From NCBI GenBank assembly GCA_949752745.1, contig OX457031.1:868001-932000 (forward strand): a stretch of 64,000 bases of DNA. The letters run 5' to 3'. This stretch comes from Protula sp. h YS-2021 (taxonomy: Eukaryota; Annelida; Polychaeta; Sabellida; Serpulidae). How positions within the stretch are numbered: position 1 is the first letter of the stretch; every line of letters begins with the position of its first letter. The translations under genes and the position numbers were made by a program. Shown here one piece after another: positions 51,484-64,000 of the stretch. The notes beneath the pieces are model-generated. The model was not told the DNA's origin. It ran no database searches and saw only the letters and a list, made by a program, of their open reading frames with translations.

Positions 51484-53067
51484 AACACTTGACAAACTGT
51501 TAGCTTGCAAGGGTTATATGAGTTTGTGCGAGCAGCCGTTCGTCCTTTTTTTCTTCTTGACAGTTTTCCGATTTTTTGTGTCTTCTTCTCTGATACTATA
51601 AGCCATAGGAACCATGAAACTTGGGACTTACGAAGAGCTTGATCTGACGTGTGCATGTCACTTTTTATTTTCGTCTTCGATTTCGTTTTTTTTTTTTTTG
51701 TTAAAACGCCATGTAAAAAGAGCGTATTTTTGCAGTTAAATGCAGAGCATTTAACGTATAGCACAGAACATCACACAGTTACTCAGCTTTGTGCGAGCTG
51801 TCACTGCGTAAACAGATAACCTGATCAGTCAATCAAACCTTAAGTCAACAAAAACCAATCACTACTCGGCTTATAAGACGTATTCAAGCTGTGTTGTTTG
51901 CTAATATTTTGTATTTAGCTTGTATTAAGTTATCAACCTCTTGAGTTTTTTTCTTGGCAGTGGCGATTTTTTTAGAATATTATAAGTCGCATACCCAGTT
52001 AGCATGATTTTTCGCCCAACGTATAAAGCGCGCTATTTTTAGGTGGGATTTATGTGGGAACGTGGGGCGTTGCCATGGCCATATAGAAAACATGTGTAAT
52101 ATACGTGGACATTCCCATGGTGTGAATGTCCACGTACATATAATATACATAGGCTTTCGCACGTATAAAATGCACGGCTAGATACACGCATAAACTGCAT
52201 GGTTTTTCCCGCGTAATGTCCACCGTGGTCATTCCCCTGCATAATATACGTAGAATTTCTCAGTTCTAAAATACATGGGCAAGTAAACGCATATTCTACC
52301 TATATCCTACTTTTGAATTCCCACGTAAAATTTCAGTGAAAGTCATTTGCATATTACACGTACATTTTACGTGGGATTTCCCATATGGACATCCCCATGT
52401 AAAATACACGTATATAACGCGTGAAAATTTCCACTTAATAAATGCATGGGAAAATATACGCATATTTTACGCAGTCTGGTAATGTTGATTTATTATCGCA
52501 GACCAATAACAGCCTGCTATTGAGCGATAATATATCTAATTTAGCTAAATTCTGCATTTTTGGTGGACGGCTGCCTTTTCCTAAGTATAATAGTAAGTTA
52601 GACATGGAAATACCAATTTCACTAAAAATTTTATGCTTAAAATTCTTTTAAGGAGGACTTGATAACCGCACTATAGTTATAAAGGTTCATGTCTGTGTAT
52701 TCGATGGAGTTATCTTGTATGCCCAGGGTGGGTCGTTCCTTTAAAATTCCACGCTTAATATGCGTGGGAATTCCCACATATAAAATGCATGGAAATATAT
52801 ACGTATAAAATGCATGGGTTCACAGGCGCATAATGCATATCGGAAAGGGTATCAAACTCTCCTAAATCCCACGTAACTACATGGGAATTTCCCAACAAAA
52901 CACATTATTTATGCGGGGGTACGTGTGAACATGCTGTGTACATGCTGTGCATAAGCTCTGTACATTGTTGTATAATTCACTTTGTGCATGTTATGAAACA
53001 CTTTATATTATTTAAGAAATAACCCATTGAAGGAAGTATATTTGCGTTTTAATTTTTGTCAAGTGTT
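51484..53067. mobile_element. putative inverted-end element in unit 3
   Basis: Same 13-bp inverted ends, 1,584 bp; differs from unit 2 mainly in a T run. Confidence 0.55.
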
Positions 53068-54296
53068 TAACACTTCGCCAGCGAAATGCGGTTCTAGTTC
53101 ATTCTTGTGTTGTTCAATTTCGTGTTGCTCAATATTGTGTTTTCCCCTTTTGCTTTGGTCACTCTTTTGTCCACTATTCATACTGTGTTGTGCTGTGCTG
53201 TTTAAGCCGTTTGCATGTTCTTATGTTTTTCTTATTCCGTGTCCTTACTCCTTGTGTTGTGTTTTCTTTGACAGTTTCAGATATGAATGCCAGTTATGCA
53301 ATAAAAGCCCAGTTACCAAATTAATGAAAATTTTATTTATTGAACGTCTGTTTATACCTCCCAGTCTGATTCCGAGTGTATTTTCAACTTCATTGCCTTC
53401 TAGAAAACTGAAAAACATAAGTCCACATGATTTAATGGAAGCTCGTGGTTCCTTTTTTCCATGGACATCCTCAGGATTTTACAAACCTTAATCAAATAAC
53501 AGTGTGGAAGATGTTGGACTAAATCTAGGTTTGAAACATGTACTTATTTTTTTATTACAAAAAAATGTTAGCAACATTTATTTTTTCATTCAGGAAAGCT
53601 CAGCATGCGCATTTCAAAGATATTTCCAAAGCGATTAAATTGTTCTAAATAGGTAAAAGATCTTTATAGATAAACTAATCAGGGAATGAACAATAAAAAA
53701 TATAAATTACTTAATAGATGGAGATAGTTATTGATATAACTCTTGGAACTCAGCTTGTGGTGTCCTGTAATATCTTAAAATTTTTTTACACCCAGACTAT
53801 TGCTTTGAAAAAATAACTGCACAAAACAAACAGTTTTGCCTAATCACGAAGTGTGCATTTTTCCTTCCTCTGTGTCTGTATGATTTATAATTCCATATTG
53901 TTATGCTCCGTTGTTGGTTGTTGCTACGGTAACTTATGCTCGGGCCATAAGAAAAAGTTATGGGAGAAAAAATTTTAATTTTTGGAGAAAAGGTTATATA
54001 TAGCAATTTATTTCTACTGCAAAATCGAGACAACAATTTATGATGCTCAAAAGATTTTTTAAAAAGAAAAACCAATTATTTTTTCTGAAAACTTTTAAAT
54101 AAGTATAACTAAAATTTTAAAATATTAAAGAAAATGGTTGTAAATTGCCACCTGTTCTATTAATCTACAAATTGTAGGTGCTCTAGTTTATTGTAGGAAA
54201 ATACTGGATTGTAATGACAATCTTGACTTCGTTTACAATGTAAAATGCGATAAGTTTGTATAATTGGAATTTACAAGAACATAAATTATCAGTTCA

Positions 54297-54297
<1 letters not shown>

Positions 54298-54330
<33 letters not shown>

Positions 54331-54348
54331 TTATAATAATAATAATAG
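54298..54348. repeat. (AAT)n microsatellite, unit 3
   Basis: Short form of the tract at 36,804. Confidence 0.9.
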
Positions 54349-55729
54349 CAATAAGAACGATAATAACAACAATAATAACAATAATAATAATGATAACAAT
54401 AATAACAATAAAAAAAAATCATATTTTAAAAATAACACTAAAAATAATAATCATAGTTTTAATAAGGATGCTAATAAATATGATAATAATTATAATAATA
54501 ATTATAATATAATAAAAATAAACTTCATTTGATATTTCTGATTATCAGTCCTCAGATAATCAGTTTGATACAGTTCGTAATATATTTTATGAAATGTTCC
54601 ACAGGAAAAAAGATGTAAATCTAGATTTCAGTTTTTACAGTTAATCTCGAATAGCTCTTAAAAACACAATAGAAAAAAAGTTTCGAGCTAAAAACATTAT
54701 TAATTTTTTGTACAGGCAACGATGGCATAGTCTAGATGACGTCCCAGCGGGCAAATCGAGCAGTCTTCGAAGATTTGTTGAATCACGTGACCTGCACAAG
54801 ATTACCTGACTACGTTGTAGCGGTTCTGTGTTGTGCTAATCAATAGCATTATGACAAACAGCTTTAGGATGGATTAGATTTGAACGATGCTGTATTTTCT
54901 AATCGTTGTAAGAGACACTTGAATAAGGATGTTGCATGAATCTCTGAATCTTTGTAAATGAAGTAAATGTGATATCAGATAAATCAAGTAATTTTTTTAT
55001 CTAGGAAGGGGATTGTCGAGATTGGAGGAGTTTTGAAACAATAAATTGTTTTGTTACGAACCTGAAAATAATGACTCATATATGCAGAAAAAATGTCAGG
55101 ATCAAGGAATTATAAGCCGAGCATATGAAACATTGTATAATTATTGAGTATAATACTGGTGTCAAACAATGCATTTCTTTTTGTGTTGTAAAACCGGGGA
55201 AGAGGTTGCGGTTGGGGGAGGGCGGTCAGAAAGTTGTAGGATGGTGGATGTCATTTTGGGAATAGGAAGATGAGTGCAAAACGTATACCAATATATGCTA
55301 TAAAATCTGGAAATACCGCTGTAATAAATATACAACACAGAGAAGTAGAACTAAATGCATATACAATCAATGATGAAAGGCATTGGTATTGTTATGTTTC
55401 TAACTAGCGCCTATGTTTATATTTATTTATAATTGCACCTTTCGAAAAATTCCAGCAACAGTCGTCCTCCCAGAAGCTGTTGCATATAAACAGCACAACG
55501 CTGTTCAGTAAATGTTCAAAAAGTCCCCAAAAACGTATGAAAACGTATTAGCCTAAAAAACGTTTGAAAATGCATGTTTTTGCAGAAAGACCAAAACACG
55601 TATAGTGCCTAAAAACGTATGGTCTTGGAGCACTGGCTTTGAAAATTGGCCAAAGAAAAATACCAAGGCCACCCATTTGGCCAATTTTCGGTGCATCACC
55701 AGAAATGTAACTTTTCAAGAGATGGCAGG

Positions 55730-56445
55730 CTAGTGAACATTTATGCAACACTTGAGAGCATTCCGATCAAAATGTTCGAAGAAAACAAACCATATGCCTG
55801 ACCCATCCAAAAATAATGAAATCGGATAAAAACTGCAGGAGCAAATACATTCTGAAGTTTCCTCTTCAAAAATTCCCCAAAATACAAAAATTGTCCGATC
55901 GACTAAAAAAGCACTCGCCCTATGCATGACCCCATAAGAATGCGCCACACCAAAAAAAGTGAAATTGGATTAAAACTGCAGGAAGGAATGCATTTTGAAG
56001 ATTTTTCTTAATAAATTCCTTAAAAATACAAAAAATGTCCGATCCACTAAAACACAAATCTTAAGTATATTCCCTTAGGAATGTCTCATGCCAAAAATAA
56101 ATGACATCGGATAAAAAATGGAGGAGATGTATTTTAAAATATTTTTCTTCAAAAATTTTCCAAAAATACAAAAATTGTCCGATCGACAAAATAAGCACAA
56201 ATAGTATGCATAACTACTTGGAAGTGCCGTATGCTAAAAATAAATGACATCGAATTGAAAATGCAGGAGGAGAAACATTAAAAAAAAGTTTTCTTCAAAA
56301 ATTCTTTCAACTGAAGAATCACAAGCCGTATGTGTGACCCCTATTTTGAAACAAAAAATTTACTTAATAAGCAAATAACTAACTAACGGACGCCGTGTAC
56401 AAAGCGATAGGTATACCTAAGCTTACATGTAACATAAGCTGGGTC
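55730..56445 (-). mobile_element. inverted pearl/Helentron-like element, unit 3
   Basis: Tandem-unit copy of 38,360-39,071. Confidence 0.5.
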
Positions 56446-57864
56446 AAAAATGGTTTCACCTTTACCCAATGTTTGGCGAAGCGCCAAAAAAGTACCCTTT
56501 TCAGATGAGAATAATCAAAGAACTTCCGTAGAAAATTGGACAGGAATCAGATTAGATGGGAGAAGAAGCATTTTGAAAATTACACACCACAAAAAAAATT
56601 AAATAATGTTCCTCATTTGACCAGCTTTGGCGGATCGCCAAAATGTAAGTTTTCAAGAAAGGCCTACCTAAAGAGCATTCGCAAAGAATTGAAGAAAATC
56701 TGATCATAATTGTGTGAAAAGAAGCATTTTGAAACTTGGCAACCAAATATTTATTAATGTCCTCCATTTGCTCAAGTTTCGGCAGATGGCCAAAAAAGGA
56801 AATTTTCAAGAGAGGCGTATGTTAAGAACATTCGTAAAAAAATTCAAAAAAAAAATCTGATTACAATTGCTCGAGAAGAAGCATTTTGAAAATTGACAAC
56901 AAAAAATCTTAAATGACTGCCCCGCTCTATTTAGCAATATTTTTGCGGATCGCCGAAAAATCTAATTTTTTTTGAGAGGACAAGGAATCCAATCAAAATT
57001 GTGGGAGAAGTATTTTGAAAATTAGACAAAAAATAATAATTTTTTTTTGTCATTTAGCCAATTTCTATCGGATCACCAAAATAAGTACTTTCAAACTTTA
57101 AAGAAAATCCTATCAAAATTGTGAGAGAAGAAGCATTTTGAAAATTGGCAACCGACATTTTTAAATGTCCCCATTTAGTTAGTTTTTGGCGGATCGCCAA
57201 AAAATTTTTTTTCAAGAGAGGCTTACCTAGAGAACATTCGTACAAAATTCGACAGGAATCCAATCAAAACCGGAGGAGGAGAATAAGTACAAGTTTACGC
57301 ACGTGCAGGCGTACATACAGATGACGAATGCCCCTCTTTTGGCGTGATAAGACCATCCCGATGTAGTCGACTGATAAAAAGAGTTTCCATTCTGCCAAAT
57401 GGAAGGAGGAGCATAGGGGTGGCAGGAGAGCATGAAATAGTTACTATGTCACAGGGCAGAAGGGAATTGAAAAAACTGATTTGGAGGTGCAGGCTGTTCA
57501 TAACCCGGTCATATCAAAATTAAAGAAAATTGATTAATTTTTTCATTTTTTTAGGTCTACAACATACACATTAGAAACCCCTCTCCCAGCCCTCATCCCC
57601 ATCCATCAAACCACACCTTTACTTATTTTTTTACAGACAATTGCATTCTTGAATTCGATAATTGTTTATAACAAATAAAAAAATTGAAAACAAACTTTAA
57701 TATAAAGCTCAACTTGGTTGTAAACGTATGGTTGGGGCCAAATATGTCTGTATGAGCTCTGTCGTTATAGGTGTCTGTCATTATAATATACAGCGCAACT
57801 TGGTTATAACCACATGGTTGGGCCGAGAAATGCCGTTATACCCGATATGGTGCTATAGCGGACA

Positions 57865-58216
57865 GCTTCAAAAAAGGGGAAGTTTGTGTTATCACAGTCT
57901 GTATGACGTTATAAGCAAAGTCGTTAAGGCGCTATGTCGTAATAAGCAATGTCGTTAAGGCGCTATGTCGTTATAAGCGAAGTTGTTAAGGCGATATGCC
58001 GTTATAAGCACTGTCGTGAAGGTGCTATGTCGTTATAAGCGAAGTTGTTAAGGCGCTATGTCGTTATAAGCAATGTCGTTAAGGCGCTATGTCGTTATAA
58101 GCTATGTCGTTATAAGCTATGTCGTTTAGGGGCTATGTCGTTATAAGCGATGTCGTTACAGGCACCATACCATTTTAAGCGATGTCTTAAATGCGCTATG
58201 TCGTTAAAAGCACATA
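57865..58216. repeat. GTCGTTATAAGC minisatellite closing unit 3
   Basis: As in unit 1. Confidence 0.88.
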
Positions 58217-58275
58217 ATCAATAATTAAGATGGATGAAACATTTCGCTTATTATTCTTTCTTTTATTGGCGACTA

Positions 58276-59980
58276 GCTCAGGGCAAATCGGTCCGATGAG
58301 CAGGTGTCGACCAGCTGTGGTCCAGAATCTGGCCACTAAGCAAGAAGTCAAATTAATCACGTGTAACGTGTATAAAGCAGGTAGTAAAATCACACAGAAT
58401 TTTGTACTAAAACAGGTAGTCAAATTAGTCACATAAAATCAAGCATTGAAGCAGGTAGTCAAATTACTCACACAGAATCTGGTCTTGAAGCAGGTAGCCA
58501 AATCAGACACGCAGAATCCAGCAATCAAGCAGGTACACAAACTCTTCATTTAGCAGCAATAGCCACTACTCTACTGCATTGATAAGGGCAGAGGGACGAC
58601 TGCGTATGCTATTGTCCCAATGGGGCCAGTTTTGTGGCAAATTTCCATAACTGCAGTCGAGATGCTATCGAAAGCCAAGAGAGGGCGCTCCGATCTGCTA
58701 GCGGCGTTTAGCGGAAATGCCGATGGCAGGGACAGCAACAGATCACGATGGTCTGGGTCCAGTAACGGCAATACATGAACAGTAGGCTGATGAGATTAAA
58801 TGCGCCATAGGTACTAACAGTCGCTCAGAGCCAGGCAAGTAGCAGAGGAAGGATGGGGACAGGGGGCAGTGAACAAGCTAGTGGCACTGACAGTGCTACA
58901 AAGCCAGGCAAGTAGCTTTGGAAGGGGATACTGAACCAACTTAATTCATCGACGGTAGCTCAAAGTCAGATAATTATGACATCGTCAAAAGAAGAAAATA
59001 GTATTGCTAAGAGTTCAGTAAAGGGACTTAAAATTGAAGAAAAAATGGAATAGAAGTGAGAGATTTTAGGAACTCCCCTCTTAAATTGGGCCATTTGGGT
59101 TATGAGAGAAGGGAGTTAGGGGATGAAGAGGGAGTTGGTTCACAGGGAATGACCTAGTCACGTGTCGTTGTTATAGATGAGTCGTAGGAGCCGTGAGAGC
59201 TCTGGCAGCTCGCAGAGACAGCACATTGCCTAGAGGCCGTTCAACAGTTCACTAAGCAGGACCTGTTTCTCCATCATTTTATTTATTTATTTATTTATTT
59301 ATTAGAGTCTTTTATACTGCGCCCATTAAGAACTAGCAACTAAGCGCACAATAAGGTTAAAACTACATAAAAAACGGCATGAAAAGAGTAATTCTATAAT
59401 ACAAATACTGACTAAGAGCAAATCTAAAATAGATTAAATATATAATACTAACAAAGATGAACACAGATACAATGTAATACTGCCAACACTAAAGGTGCAA
59501 ATTTGAAATAATTTTGAATATATAATACTGACAGAGTTGAACCCAGACACAATGTAATACTGACAATACTAAAGATGCAACTTGAAATACTTTTAAATAC
59601 ATAACACTGACAAGATGAACACAGACCCATTATAATACTGACGTACAGCATAAAGTAAATGTTGTATTAATTACTACCATAGCACAGAATAAAAAGATGC
59701 GTTTTGAGGGTACGCTTAAACTCTCTCAAGGTGGAGCAACTCCTAATATTCAGTGGCAACTTATTCCACAGTTTGGGGGCGATGGCGGAAAATGCTCTAT
59801 CACCGTATCTGTTACGTGTTCTCTGGCATTTGAGTAGGAGCTGGTCTGTAGAACGCAGGTTGCGAGCTGGTTGATACCACATCAGCAAATCCGATATATA
59901 ATCAGGTGCCATGTCATGTCGCGATTTATCTGGCTTTTTATCGTTCACTGGTTAAACAGGTTCATGAGCAGGCGAGGAAA
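58276..59980 (+). pseudogene. decayed acbd5 3' exons in unit 4, split by LINE
   Basis: Copy of the unit 2 relics with the same TAG and LINE interruption. Confidence 0.82.
59279..59927 (-). mobile_element. 5'-truncated Jockey/CR1-type LINE in unit 4
   Basis: Same insertion as in units 2 and 3. Confidence 0.85.
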
Positions 59981-60173
59981 CAGATTTGCTATGGATACTT
60001 GAAGGCATGATGTTTATTGTGCTGTTGCCCTTTCTGTGTTATCTACTCTTGTGCTGATTGGTCCAAACTGTGTTGCTAATTTTACGGTGTTTACTCTGTG
60101 GCTGGCTGGAACTTTTGTGTTGAAACGTTTTGTGTGGCTCACTCGTGTATGGTTTCCTATGTGTTGTTTTATG

Positions 60174-61755
60174 AACACTTGACAAACTGTTAGCTTGCAA
60201 GGGTTATATGAGTTTGTGCGAGCAGCCGTTCGTCCTTTTTTTCTTCTTGACAGTTTTCCGATTTTTTGTGTCTTCTTCTCTGATACTATAAGCCATAGGA
60301 ACCATGAAACTTGGGACTTACGAAGAGCTTGATCTGACGTGTGCATGTCACTTTTTATTTTCGTCTTCGATTTCGTTTTTTTTTTTTGTTAAAACGCCAT
60401 GTAAAAAGAGCGTATTTTTGCAGTTAAATGCAGAGCATTTAACGTATAGCACAGAACATCACACAGTTACTCAGCTTTGTGCGAGCTGTCACTGCGTAAA
60501 CAGATAACCTGATCAGTCAATCAAACCTTAAGTCAACAAAAACCAATCACTACTCGGCTTATAAGACGTATTCAAGCTGTGTTGTTTGCTAATATTTTGT
60601 ATTTAGCTTGTATTAAGTTATCAACCTCTTGAGTTTTTTTCTTGGCAGTGGCGATTTTTTTAGAATATTATAAGTCGCATACCCAGTTAGCATGATTTTT
60701 CGCCCAACGTATAAAGCGCGCTATTTTTAGGTGGGATTTATGTGGGAACGTGGGGCGTTGCCATGGCCATATAGAAAACATGTGTAATATACGTGGACAT
60801 TCCCATGGTGTGAATGTCCACGTACATATAATATACATAGGCTTTCGCACGTATAAAATGCACGGCTAGATACACGCATAAACTGCATGGTTTTTCCCGC
60901 GTAATGTCCACCGTGGTCATTCCCCTGCATAATATACGTAGAATTTCTCAGTTCTAAAATACATGGGCAAGTAAACGCATATTCTACCTATATCCTACTT
61001 TTGAATTCCCACGTAAAATTTCAGTGAAAGTCATTTGCATATTACACGTACATTTTACGTGGGATTTCCCATATAGACATCCCCATGTAAAATACACGTA
61101 TATAACGCGTGAAAATTTCCACTTAATAAATGCATGGGAAAATATACGCATATTTTACGCAGTCTGGTAATGTTGATTTATTATCGCAGACCAATAACAG
61201 CCTGCTATTGAGCGATAATATATCTAATTTAGCTAAATTCTGCATTTTTGGTGGACGGCTGCCTTTTCCTAAGTATAATAGTAAGTTAGACATGGAAATA
61301 CCAATTTCAGTAAAAATTTTATGCTTAAAATTCTTTTAAGGAGGACTTGATAACCGCACTATAGTTATAAAGGTTCATGTCTGTGTATTCGATGGAGTTA
61401 TCTTGTATGCCCAGGGTGGGTCGTTCCTTTAAAATTCCACGCTTAATATGCGTGGGAATTCCCACATATAAAATGCATGGAAATATATACGTATAAAATG
61501 CATGGGTTCACAGGCGCATAATGCATATCGGAAAGGGTATCAAACTCTCCTAAATCCCACGTAACTACATGGGAATTTCCCAACAAAACACATTATTTAT
61601 GCGGGGGTACGTGTGAACATGCTGTGTACATGCTGTGCATAAGCTCTGTACATTGTTGTATAATTCACTTTGTGCATGTTATGAAACACTTTATATTATT
61701 TAAGAAATAACCCATTGAAGGAAGTATATTTGCGTTTTAATTTTTGTCAAGTGTT
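60174..61755. mobile_element. putative inverted-end element in unit 4
   Basis: Same 13-bp inverted ends, 1,582 bp. Confidence 0.55.
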
Positions 61756-62984
61756 TAACACTTCGCCAGCGAAATGCGGTTCTAGTTCATTCTTGTGTTG
61801 TTCAATTTCGTGTTGCTCAATATTGTGTTTTCCCCTTTTGCTTTGGTCACTCTTTTGTCCACTATTCATACTGTGTTGTGCTGTGCTGTTTAAGCCGTTT
61901 GCATGTTCTTATGTTTTTCTTATTCCGTGTCCTTACTCCTTGTGTTGTGTTTTCTTTGACAGTTTCAGATATGAATGCCAGTTATGCAATAAAAGCCCAG
62001 TTACCAAATTAATGAAAATTTTATTTATTGAACGTCTGTTTATACCTCCCAGTCTGATTCCGAGTGTATTTTCAACTTCATTGCCTTCTAGAAAACTGAA
62101 AAACATAAGTCCACATGATTTAATGGAAGCTCGTGGTTCCTTTTTTCCATGGACATCCTCAGGATTTTACAAACCTTAATCAAATAACAGTGTGGAAGAT
62201 GTTGGACTAAATCTAGGTTTGAAACATGTACTTATTTTTTTATTACAAAAAAATGTTAGCAACATTTATTTTTTCATTCAGGAAAGCTCAGCATGCGCAT
62301 TTCAAAGATATTTCCAAAGCGATTAAATTGTTCTAAATAGGTAAAAGATCTTTATAGATAAACTAATCAGGGAATGAACAATAAAAAATATAAATTACTT
62401 AATAGATGGAGATAGTTATTGATATAACTCTTGGAACTCAGCTTGTGGTGTCCTGTAATATCTTAAAATTTTTTTACACCCAGACTATTGCTTTGAAAAA
62501 ATAACTGCACAAAACAAACAGTTTTGCCTAATCACGAAGTGTGCATTTTTCCTTCCTCTGTGTCTGTATGATTTATAATTCCATATTGTTATGCTCCGTT
62601 GTTGGTTGTTGCTACGGTAACTTATGCTCGGGCCATAAGAAAAAGTTATGGGAGAAAAAATTTTAATTTTTGGAGAAAAGGTTATATATAGCAATTTATT
62701 TCTACTGCAAAATCGAGACAACAATTTATGATGCTCAAAAGATTTTTTAAAAAGAAAAACCAATTATTTTTTCTGAAAACTTTTAAATAAGTATAACTAA
62801 AATTTTAAAATATTAAAGAAAATGGTTGTAAATTGCCACCTGTTCTATTAATCTACAAATTGTAGGTGCTCTAGTTTATTGTAGGAAAATACTGGATTGT
62901 AATGACAATCTTGACTTCGTTTACAATGTAAAATGCGATAAGTTTGTATAATTGGAATTTACAAGAACATAAATTATCAGTTCA

Positions 62985-62985
<1 letters not shown>

Positions 62986-63030
<45 letters not shown>

Positions 63031-63048
63031 TTATAATAATAATAATAG
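62986..63048. repeat. (AAT)n microsatellite, unit 4
   Basis: Slightly longer than in units 2 and 3. Confidence 0.9.
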
Positions 63049-64000
63049 CAATAAGAACGATAATAACAACAATAATAACAATAATAATAATGATAACAAT
63101 AATAACAATAAAAAAAATCATATTTTAAAAATAACACTAAAATAATAATCATAGTTTTAATAAGGATGCTAATAAATATGATAATAATTATAATAATAAT
63201 TATAATATAATAAAAATAAACTTCATTTGATATTTCTGATTATCAGTCCTCAGATAATCAGTTTGATACAGTTCGTAATATATTTTATGAAATGTTCCAC
63301 AGGAAAAAAGATGTAAATCTAGATTTCAGTTTTTACAGTTAATCTCGAATAGCTCTTAAAAACACAATAGAAAAAAAGTTTCGAGCTAAAAACATTATTA
63401 ATTTTTTGTACAGGCAACGATGGCATAGTCTAGATGACGTCCCAGCGGGCAAATCGAGCAGTCTTCGAAGATTTGTTGAATCACGTGACCTGCACAAGAT
63501 TACCTGACTACGTTGTAGCGGTTCTGTGTTGTGCTAATCAATAGCATTATGACAAACAGCTTTAGGATGGATTAGATTTGAACGATGCTGTATTTTCTAA
63601 TCGTTGTAAGAGACACTTGAATAAGGATGTTGCATGAATCTCTGAATCTTTGTAAATGAAGTAAATGTGATATCAGATAAATCAAGTAATTTTTTTATCT
63701 AGGAAGGGGATTGTCGAGATTGGAGGAGTTTTGAAACAATAAATTGTTTTGTTACGAACCTGAAAATAATGACTCATATATGCAGAAAAAATGTCAGGAT
63801 CAAGGAATTATAAGCCGAGCATATGAAACATTGTATAATTATTGAGTATAATACTGGTGTCAAACAATGCATTTCTTTTTGTGTTGTAAAACCGGGGAAG
63901 AGGTTGCGGTTGGGGGAGGGCGGTCAGAAAGTTGTAGGATGGTGGATGTCATTTTGGGAATAGGAAGATGAGTGCAAAACGTATACCAATATATGCTATA

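Larger units (their letters stand above)
49532..58221 (+). repeat. acbd5-tail tandem unit 3
   Basis: 8,690 bp. Differences from unit 2 seen by eye include GCATGAAAAG for GCATGAATAG at ~50,690, a changed base in the GTCGTTATAAGC array (~49,429) and one extra ATTT in the LINE tail. Confidence 0.93.
58222..64000 (+). repeat. acbd5-tail tandem unit 4 (continues beyond window)
   Basis: Same start junction as units 2 and 3. Private differences include GAAGCAGGTAG at ~58,448, CATATAGACAT at ~61,070, TTTCAGTAAAA at ~61,307 and a longer (AAT)n at 62,986. It is cut by the window edge. Confidence 0.93.

Overview
This is animal nuclear DNA: coding sequence split by GT-AG introns, metazoan gene families (an acyl-CoA-binding-domain protein and two TRIM E3 ligases), a truncated LINE, and very dense mini- and microsatellites. 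The species cannot be named from the sequence. Helentron/pearl-like non-autonomous repeats and RING/B-box/NHL genes suit a marine invertebrate (lophotrochozoan, amphioxus or hemichordate are all possible). There is no bacterial, plasmid or phage content.

Region 1 (1-11,000): the 3' two thirds of an ACBD5-like gene on the + strand. Eleven exons joined by eye keep one frame across every phase change and give 513 codons plus a stop: ACB domain, acidic tract with a FFAT-like VAP-binding motif, coiled coil, and a C-terminal membrane anchor with a basic tail. This is the architecture of the peroxisome-ER tether ACBD5. Several introns are filled by minisatellites, and at least three of these arrays copy an exon edge together with its splice site.

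Region 2 (11,000-15,020): G-rich and minisatellite DNA, then a single-exon TRIM (RING/B-box/coiled-coil/NHL-like) gene on the - strand, convergent with acbd5.

Region 3 (15,020-20,660): repeats only. There is a ~165-bp tandem repeat element, a 51-bp minisatellite, and a Helentron/pearl-like element inserted in that minisatellite and partly caught in a near-perfect 809-bp tandem duplication.

Region 4 (20,665-27,741): segmental duplicate of about 8,236-15,020. It carries an open second copy of the acbd5 membrane-anchor exon, the 3' UTR region, and a second intact TRIM gene. Homology stops almost at the TRIM start codon.

Region 5 (27,741-32,540): no recognisable gene; a 22-bp and a ~130-bp tandem repeat.

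Region 6 (32,540-64,000): four head-to-tail units (three complete, one running off the window) derived from the acbd5 3' end, all decayed as coding DNA. Unit 1 is the most divergent. Units 2-4 are nearly identical with a period of 8,686-8,690 bp and share a LINE insertion absent from unit 1. All four carry a ~1.6-kb insertion with 13-bp inverted ends.

The functional content is therefore acbd5 plus two TRIM paralogues. The rest is a record of repeated duplication of the acbd5 tail.
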